NCBI RefSeq assembly: GCF_019320115.1
Contig: NC_089593.1
Span: 14,846,789-14,910,788 of the forward strand
Length of the DNA stretch: 64,000 bases
Source: Miscanthus floridulus
Lineage: Eukaryota; Streptophyta; Magnoliopsida; Poales; Poaceae
Reading direction: 5' to 3'
Positions 56,601 to 64,000 of this stretch are shown piece after piece (positions within the stretch are counted from its first letter, which is position 1; the number at the start of each line of letters is the position of its first letter). The notes beneath the pieces are model-generated. The model was given only the letters and a program-made list of their open reading frames with translations. It searched no databases and had not been told where the DNA came from. The position numbers and the translations under genes were made by a program.

Positions 56601-59111
56601 AGATTAATACATTGCATGATATGTATGTAGAATTTATAATAATTACTATAGTTCTGTCTATCAAGAGATAAGGCCTCATTTTATAGTTTTGTATAGGGCC
56701 CCAACAATTTTCGCTGTCTCGGCCCTGCCTAGTAGGTAGGTATTTACCTGCTAGTGACATCGCACGATCTATAGTTGGGTGAAAAAGTTGTTTCCACATA
56801 GCTCAAGTCCAGTGCATGCATGGTAAGATGACATGGGCCGTTTACACTGCACTTCACAATATTTTTCACGTGGAGTTTGCACACGCACGCATGCATGCAT
56901 ATCATCGACCATTGTGTAATCGGCAATGATTCGAGATTATCCCTGGAACGACTTAGCTTATTACATGATGGATTACAGAGACAAGCAGTACACGGAACAA
57001 ACAACTTTACATACATAATCTAGGGCTTTCTGTAAGGGGTTACAGTTGTGGAGCTTCAGTGCGTGTCCGTCGTCCCCGTGGCTGCCCTAGCTAGGGTTAA
57101 AAATTTCGATGAAATTTCACTGAAATTTTGTGAATTTCGGTACTTTCAGGGCTTGCAGAAAGATATCCAAATATTACACTAACGCGTGTGTTATATGACT
57201 CTAAACTCTTTGTTTATGTTTCATGTTCTCCTACTCAATAGATGTGTAATCGTAAATCTTTTTAATATTCTGTTTTAGATCTAAGATTTTTAGAGAAAAA
57301 AAAACAAATTTCATGTTTAAGCCTCTGAAAAAATTCAGAGAAATTTCGGTCAAGTTTTGGTAATTTCGGTGGTGGTCTAAATTTTTCTAGTACTGAAATT
57401 GAAAAGCCTGGGCTGCCCTACGTGGAATTCTTGTATCTATTTTGGATTTGAGTACTGACGATGTCTAGTCCTAATTACACAGTAGATGCGTATCTTGAAA
57501 AAGTATTTGGGCACTGACAGATTTGCTTTGTTTTTTTCTCTTTTCTTCCTGTATTCGATCCCTAGTAGCCTTAATATATAGTAATCTTATCTGAGCAATG
57601 TATTTGAATATCGTATCATATCATATATACTAGCTAGTATGTTTGTGTCTTCGGTATACTTTGCATAATAATATGGATCCGCATATGATATGCCATGTTG
57701 CCCTGATATATATGGAATCGAACATATTGAAATTGCAGGTTCAGATTTCGTTATTATCCATTCATTTTGGAGAAGAAAAACTTGGCACGCAGCTGCACGG
57801 CACGCCGCTGTAGACATATATACATGCATGATGCGTACTGGGCTTCAATTTTGCAAGTACGTGTTCGAGATCACGTACGAAGGATATGGATGACACATGC
57901 TTACGGACGTGTATTAAGCGGAGTTCGATCGTTTAATCCCAGAAAGAGTGCTGCCGGTCCTGGGAAGAATTTGATGCTATTTCTATTAGCCATTGTAATA
58001 GGGGATGTAATTCAGTTTACTAGCAAGCAGGTTAGCATTGGTAGAACAGGATGCATGTGTATATGAATAATATGATGTAGTAGTAGGGAGGGGTGACCAA
58101 TCGACCGAGAGCGCCGGAGGAAAGCGCTGGATTCGGTTCGAGGATGATGACGTCGTCGTCGCTAGCTCTCTCCCTCTGTCTGTGTAGACTGGTCGTGGAT
58201 TCGTCGCACGCGTCACGCGAGCGAGGAGCAGGAGCAGGAGCATCGACGTGTGCCCGCGGGGCTTCTGCGCCTGCATGCATGCGATGCTCGCAGTCGCACG
58301 TCGATGCATCCGGATCGATGCACGGAGCCGTTGAGGCGTTGACTCGTGTGAACCATGCACGGATCGGTGTGGACCGGACATACGGGACTCCTAACTAAAC
58401 CTTGTCGTAGCTGTGTTTTCGATTTTGTTAGACATATGCTAAGGATCTGTCATCTGTTAGGTATAGTTTTCTTGCGACTCTTGCACCTTTTAACACTGAT
58501 CATAGAAATTGTTTTTCTCTCCTCTTGCAAAACGTGGAGCCGAGAGAAACTACGATTTGTGGCTCTGATCCTTTGGCTCTGGCTCCACCTCCTCTGATAC
58601 TATAACATTGGGCCAAAGCCTGAACGAGCCTGACCAAACGGAGTCTAAGGCTAGCTGTACTTAGAAAGGTTAGACACGTGACATACACACATATTGTGGT
58701 GCCAAAAGTGGTCATAGCTGTGTTTTCGATTTTGGTGGCAGACGTTGCCATTCACTTTAGGTTTATTTGTTACGAGCCAAACTTCTCTAACTTTGATGGA
58801 GTTTTTACAAAGATATATATCAATATCTGCAAACACAGATCATTGATAATATACATAGTGAAACTAATATGTATTTTTTTATAAACTTAATCAAAATAAG
58901 AAACAAGAGCTTGGGTCTAGACAAAGCTAAAAGCTAGCTAGTAGGATGTGCCTAGACGGTACGGTACTTGTGTGTGACGTTTCTAGAATGAGCTCTCTTC
59001 TAGAATTACCTCTACCCAGCTTCATTTTACTCACAACAAAGCAGGATTATATTGGTAATCGTTTTATTTTTCTTGAAAAAAGACTACATGCGCATGCCCG
59101 CCATCTCCAAT
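53637..59111. other. Intergenic DNA upstream of PSK copy B
   Basis: I see no supported gene. It aligns with copy A 30847-36304 with small indels, and the Stowaway-like MITE recurs near 56255-56459. A 37-base segment near 58133-58170 (CGAGGATGATGACGTCGTCG) is present here and absent from copy A near 35360. Confidence 0.6.
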
Positions 59112-59120
59112 TATAAATAG
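59112..59120 (+). promoter_or_regulatory. PSK: TATA box of PSK copy B
   Basis: TATAAATAG lies 172 bases upstream of the ATG at 59284, exactly as in copy A. Confidence 0.75.
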
Positions 59121-59283
59121 AGCGTCTCGGCACCACCAAGACGACCACTCCAAAGTCGCAGCTCCCAACACAGCACCCATCCTCATCCTCTGTTCCAGCC
59201 AGCAGCTAGCAGAGCTTCTGCTCCTCTTGCTCTTCGTCCACAACGCCACGCTGCATAGTTTCAGTATCTCAAGACCGACAGAG

Positions 59284-59870
59284 ATGAGGCGCTGCAGCAG
59301 CAAGACCTCCTCGCCCCTTGTCACCCTCGCTCTCTTCCTCCTCCTCCTGGTCTGCTCCTCCTCCTTCCACCGCGCGGCTGCTCGCCTCCTGCAGCCTGCT
59401 GCTCCTCTTCCTCCTCTGATTGCTCACCATGGTTAGTGTTGCTGAGCGCCTGAGCCTCTGTGTTTATTGGCCCTACCAGGTTAGTGTTGCTCCAATGTTT
59501 TCTCAACTATTTCTTGTGCAGAGGATGGTGCCAAGGCGGCTGCCGCTGCTTCTTCTGCATCTGACGGCCTAGTGCTTCAGAGTGCTGCCGTGGTCGGTGG
59601 CGACGAGCTTTCAGCCTCCTCCGAGGTGACAACCGAAGACAATACTGAATCCGCTGCTCTTCATCAGTTTGAGCAGTAAGTTACAGTTTGACCTCTCTTC
59701 TCGTTCTGGTTATTGTTCAGATGATGGGAGCAGAGTCGGAGGAGGAGGAGGAGGAGGAGGAGGAGGGTGCAGCGGCGTGCGAGGAGGGCAACGACGAGTG
59801 CTTCCAGAGGCGGCTGCTTCACGACGCGCACCTCGACTACATCTACACGCAGCACAAGGGCAAGCCATGA
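59284..59870 (+). CDS. PSK: Phytosulfokine precursor, copy B
   Basis: Exons are 59284-59431, 59522-59625 and 59721-59870, in phase, giving 133 residues. Signal peptide, conserved [12 protein letters not shown] and the LDYIYTQ hormone core match copy A. Differences are a Leu gained and an Ala lost in the signal peptide region, Ala14 to Thr, and an acidic tract of nine Glu instead of three, caused by six extra GAG/GAA-type codons (59739-59765). The hormone itself is unchanged, so both copies should release the same peptide if expressed and processed. Promoter and splice sites are intact in both, consistent with recent duplication and retained function. The same caution about the intron 2 donor applies. 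Confidence 0.9.
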
Positions 59871-60620
59871 GGAGGAGGATGCAGATGGAGCCATGGAGGA
59901 GCGAGGAGGTCTTCGTCTCGGTTGCTACAGCCGGCGTCTAGTCGTCGTCGATGCTGGAAAGTTCGTGGAGGGAATATAATCACTTGCTAGATGAATGCTG
60001 CAACTAAGACCCGTACGTCATCCGTCTAGCTAGGAGTATATATATATACTAGTAGTATGCTTGTGTACGTCTGACATCTCTTTGTACGCCGTCTCCAAGT
60101 CTAATACATGATGCATGGTGCGATTTTCTCTAGTTTTTTATTGTCTTGGTAGTATTGTCAAAAAAGAAGAGTATATGATGCATAAAATTAACGGTGAAAG
60201 GTGGTGCTATAAGAAGAGCTCTTCTCCCTCTTTCCTCCACATAGGAGTGGGCTAGCATACACATGACAGAGACACTGTTGCTATATTATTTGTCCACACC
60301 TTTATTTTCCCCCTAAGGCGCGCGTCAACAAATAAATAACATCTCTTCTTAATCCGATGTTTGTTATTGGAGCCATCATTAGTAAATAATAGTAGCAATT
60401 ACTCTTATAGTGAATTGGCTATAAGGTTGGCTTACTAGATCGACTATCATTTTCCATTTCTCTTTCTTTTTCCTCTGTATTTACTTTGTTTACCAGCTTG
60501 GAGCGCCTATATAAAATGGGTTGTTGCATGAGATCCATTATATTCCTCTCAATTTTTTTTTCTCGTCTATCTCATTCACATAATAATAAGTAAAGCTCCC
60601 ATGTAAATGGGTTATAGGCC

Positions 60621-60623
<3 letters not shown>

Positions 60624-60692
<69 letters not shown>

Positions 60693-61082
60693 TGTAGTAG
60701 CTGGCCATAGAATAACTTATTCTGTGGTCACTTTGAGTTACGATAATTACTATTCTAATTTACGAGATTACAGTAACTCCTTACTAAGTGATTTACTATA
60801 ACATTATGGTAAATATCACCGTGAGTTGTAGTAACACGAGTATCGTAAATGCATATTCATGTTATCGTAAATTGGTACAAACATTCAGCCTGTTCGGCTG
60901 GGGTGAAACGATCATAAACTATCGTAAATTTCCAGCCGAAACAGTATTTTTCTCTCACACAAACCAGCCAGCAGTACTTCTTCACGAACCAGCAATGAAC
61001 CAGCCCAGCCAAACGAACAGGCTGATTATCGTAAATCAAGGTGGCTATAGAATAAGTTATTCTATGACCAACTCCAGAATAG

Positions 61083-61168
<86 letters not shown>

Positions 61169-61428
61169 CTACTATCTTGTAGTTGGCTACAGAATAACTT
61201 ATTCTGTAGCCACTTTGAGTTACGATAATTACTATGTTATTTTACGAGATTATAGTAACTCCTTACTAAGTGGTTTAATATAACGTTATGGTAAATATCC
61301 CCATGTGTTATAGTAACCCAACTATCGTAAATATGTATTTATATTATGGTAAATTAGTATATAAAATTATAGTAAATGGAGGTGGCTACAGAATAACTTA
61401 TTTTGTAGCCGGCTACTGAATAGCCTCT

Positions 61429-61501
<73 letters not shown>
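60624..61501. mobile_element. TA-microsatellite-associated MITE complex, copy B only
   Basis: Three long (TA)n tracts (60624-60690, 61084-61165, 61432-61501) separate two related units (60691-61083 and 61166-61431). The units share ATAACTTATTCTGTAGCCAC and TTACGATAATTACTAT. Copy A has only a short TATATA at the site (near 37797). Elements flanked by (TA)n recall the rice Micron family, which targets TA microsatellites. No coding capacity. Confidence 0.75.
60886..61024. mobile_element. Small MITE nested in the TA-associated element
   Basis: The ends CAGCCTGTTCGGCTGG and, inverted, CAGCCTGTTCGTTTGG form a clear terminal inverted repeat of a common grass MITE type. The partner unit at 61166-61431 lacks it, so it is a secondary insertion. 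Target duplication is unclear. Confidence 0.7.
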
Positions 61502-61502
<1 letters not shown>

Positions 61503-61698
61503 CTACTGTTCTTCGATTCCTCTCAGACGTGCGAAACGTTGCATAGCAGTGACAAAAGGTAACAAAAAGCAAAGGAACATGCCCGGGTGGTATAAAGAAT
61601 TCCTCGATAACATGTATTCTTTAATTTAGTGTGTTTGTGTCCTTGTTCATGTACGTGTTAATTTTCTTGGCCGCGACACACATGCCGAAACATTCTAA

Positions 61699-61940
61699 GG
61701 CGTTGTTTAGATCACCTCCAAATTCTAAGTTTTTTCACTCTCTCTTCATCACATCAATTTTTGTATGCATGCATAGAGCATTAAATGTAGGTAAAAAAAT
61801 AACTAATTGCACAGTTTGGTTGTAAATCACGAGATGAATCTTTTGAGCCTAGTTAGTCCATGATCGGACAAAGTTTGTCAAATACAAACGAAACGTGCTA
61901 CAATGTCCAGATTGCAAAAATGTGCAATCTAAACCAGGCC
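61699..61940. mobile_element. MITE with GGCSTTGTTTAG-type ends, copy B only
   Basis: The ends are GGCGTTGTTTAGATCA and, inverted, GGCCTGGTTTAGATTG. Internal sequence (AACTAATTGCACAGTTTG, CCTAGTTAGTCCATGAT) is a family I recognise as widespread in grasses. Copy A lacks it. Flanks TAA and TAC make a Tourist-type origin plausible. Confidence 0.75.
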
Positions 61941-62423
61941 TACGTATCCCAAAACATTCCGACACAAGTTAAACAATGATTAAATTAAAAAAATCAACCT
62001 AGCCACAATATGTGCATGTTGCTGGTTACTCTCCTTGTCCCAAAACATCACATGTTTTTTTTTGGCGAATCCCATACAAAGTCATTTTTATTTTAGTGTT
62101 AAAATATTTCTAAAACGCGCATAGGTTTTAATGGAGGTCATCATCTACGTATTTCTCCGTAATGCTCAAATGCCTAGAATGTCTGGTAAACATGAAGCGG
62201 TGTCATCCACTCCGCGACAGAAAAAGGGGCGAGGAGCACCGCGTGCATAAGCATTCGTATCATCGCATCCCGCGCTTGCAGGTTACCTTTGGCACAATTG
62301 CATGCCGTACGTGACTGTCCTAGTGTCCGTGTGAAAAACTAGCTAGCTAGTGTCCCAGTTCGTATACACAACTTTTTGAATGGTTGTGTGCATGTAAAAA
62401 AAAAAAGGGTGTGCGTGGTAGTT

Positions 62424-64000
62424 AGTACTGGATTCAGGTTCTTTGATAAGTGCCTGAGGCACTCGACAAAGGCCAGATTGTATTCGGCAAAGTCTTTGTC
62501 GAGTGCGACACTCGGCAAAGAACGCACGGTAAAAAATTGATCGGCAAAGCCCTCTTTGCCGAGTGTCTTTTATCGGGCACTCGGCAAAGGCTTTGCCGAG
62601 TGCCCCGGGGACACTCGGCAAAGAAAAGCAACCGTCACGGCGTCGGTCCCGTTGACGGTCACTTTGCCGAGTGCCAACCCGGCAGGCACTCGGCAAAGAT
62701 TTTTTATTTTTTTTAAAAAATTATTTGCCGAGTGCCAACCCTTCAGGCACTCGGCAAAGAGTTTTTATTTTTGTTTACAAAATTTCTTTGCGGAGTGCCA
62801 ACCTTCAGGCACTCGGCAAAGATTTTTTATTTTTTTTAAATTTCTTTGCCGAGTGCCCCCTGTCCGGCACTCGGCAAAGTTTGAATTTTTTTTAATTTCT
62901 TTGCCGAGTGCCCTCTGCCCGGCACTCGGCAAAGTTTGATTTTTTTTTTTAATTTCTTTGCCGAGTGTCCTCTGTCCGGCACTCGGCAAAGTTTGATTTT
63001 TTTTAAAAAAAAAAATCCTTTGCCGAGTGTCCTCTGTCCGGCACTCGATAAAGTTTAAATTTTTTTTTAAAAAAAAAATTCTTTGCCGAATGTCCTCTGT
63101 CCGGCACTCGGCAAAGTTTGAAATTTTTTTAAAAAAATTTCTTTGCCGAGTGCCCTCTGTCCGGCACTCGGCAAAGTTTGAATTTTTTTTTTAAAAAAAA
63201 TTCGTTGCCGAGTGCTGTGACCATTGCACTCGGCAAAGGGGTCCTTTGTCGAGTGCAACACTCGGCAAAGTGACCCAAAACTGTAAAATTTTTTTACATT
63301 CCATCATGATAAATAAATTCATACAAACATATATCACATATATATCTCATTCATCACATATATATCTCATCCATCACATATATATCCCATTCATCCACAC
63401 ATCATCCGCACATATCACATCCATCATAATATATATCACATATATAATAATAAGTGCTCAAGTCCATCCAAATAAATCCACAAGTCCATCAAAGTCCACA
63501 AGTGCATCACAAGTATATCACAAGTCCATCACTAAGTGAACAACAAATGAAAAAAATATAACGTGTACTCATCTCGGCCACTGTGACTGTGGTGAAGGCC
63601 CAGCTCCATCATTCGGAGGTGCATAAGGTGGATTATTCGAAACACCGTCAGATGGAGACTGCACAAAGGAGAAAAGATTGCATGTGAGACAAGATTATTT
63701 GGATAGCTAATCTAGGAAGGTAGAGGTCATACAAGCAAAGCACAAGCGAAAGTAAAAAACTTTCATACTCACAGGAGTAGCTGTAGCTGCAGGACGCGGA
63801 GGCGGAGGTGGAACCAATAGCCCAGGTGGTAGAGAGAAGCCCACACGTTGCCCAAGTCCTTGTAGGAACTCCGTAACGTCCGTCAGCCTCTGCGCCTGGG
63901 CCTGCCGCTCGGCCCGCTCAGCCTCCAGCTGGGCCGCCATCCTCTGATGCCCGGCCTCCAGCTCTTAACGTTGCCTCATTTCTTGTTCCAGCCGGGCCTG
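62424..64000 (-). mobile_element. CACTA-4, left in-window terminus, same family as CACTA-1
   Basis: The terminus near 62424 is decayed (TACTGGATTCAGGTTCTTTG, alignable to CACTACCGGAAACAGTAGG). It is followed by about twenty TTTGCCGAGTGCC/GGCACTCGGCAAAG units separated by A/T runs up to about 63270. A minus-strand TNPA-like 3' end follows, so the in-window end is the element's 3' end. The rest is beyond the window. Confidence 0.85.
63569..64000 (-). pseudogene. CACTA-4 TNPA-like gene, 3' exons
   Basis: On the minus strand the exon 63773-64000 encodes a Glu/Arg/Gln coiled coil ending LLVPPPPPRPAATATP, matching exon 6 of the CACTA-1 gene. The last exon is 63569-63658 (QSPSDGVSNNPPYAPP to stop TGA). 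A TAA interrupts the frame near 63967. The 5' part lies outside the window. Confidence 0.7.

Larger units (their letters stand above)
50102..62423 (+). repeat. Segmental duplication, copy B
   Basis: This is direct-orientation homology to 5100-39369 with the CACTA-1/-2 site empty (53634-53636). B-only events are a Helitron-like insertion (51578-51838), TA-associated elements (60624-61501) and a MITE (61699-61940). B lacks the 572-bp segment 5171-5742. Homology continues to 62423, where CACTA-4 begins, and may resume beyond the window. Confidence 0.93.

Noticed and set aside
63300..63540. Array of CATATATCAC and CACAAGTCCATCA repeats resembling a CRISPR-like periodic array
   Set aside because: Low-complexity tandem repeat in a transposon 3' region of a plant genome, with no spacer/repeat structure.

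Overview
This window is plant nuclear DNA from a grass. The evidence is GC-rich exons with GT-AG introns, a Ty1-copia retrotransposon, Stowaway/Tourist-type MITEs, and several CACTA (En/Spm) transposons whose ends carry the short inverted motifs TTTGCCGAGTGCC or ACCGGCAGTGAT. The repeat families point to a panicoid grass, probably Andropogoneae, but the species cannot be fixed from sequence alone. Most of the window is transposon. The only host genes I recognise are two phytosulfokine (PSK) precursor genes.

The backbone is a direct segmental duplication. Copy A starts near 5100 and copy B near 50102. Each holds, in order, a small unknown ORF, a decayed mariner-like transposase gene on the minus strand, a long intergenic stretch and a PSK gene (36477-37037 in A, 59284-59870 in B). 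Where they align, the copies differ at roughly 1-2% of positions by eye, plus indels. If the duplication is a simple tandem one, its unit ends at the 50102 junction and copy B runs off the window.

The copies were then altered separately. Copy A received CACTA-1 (8889-30843, target-site duplication AAG). CACTA-1 was itself invaded by CACTA-2 (13497-30691, target-site duplication CGA). The matching empty site for CACTA-1 is at 53634-53636 in copy B. Copy A also carries a truncated CACTA-like piece (38061-38990) and CACTA-3 (39543-44410). Copy B received a 261-bp Helitron-like insertion (51578-51838), large TA-repeat-associated elements (60624-61501), a MITE (61699-61940) and CACTA-4 (62424 to the window end).

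CACTA-2 is the most unusual object. It is 17.2 kb long, has TIRs of the type CACTACSCCAGATYTG and carries at least five gene units. These are a TNPD transposase; an unknown four-exon gene; a short charged minus-strand gene; a gene for a viroplasmin/RNase H1-N-like domain with a C-terminal hydrophobic segment; and a long CACTA accessory gene ending in a Ulp1-like cysteine-protease domain. Units are separated by internal clusters of the terminal hairpin motif, and several have a TATA box just downstream of such a cluster. Premature stops in these transposon genes are almost all TAG, consistent with C-to-T decay of CAG or TGG codons.

The left edge (1-4770) holds a dead Ty1-copia element on the minus strand. 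The spacer 45207-50101 contains MITEs, a weakly repeated GC-rich segment and no gene that I can support.
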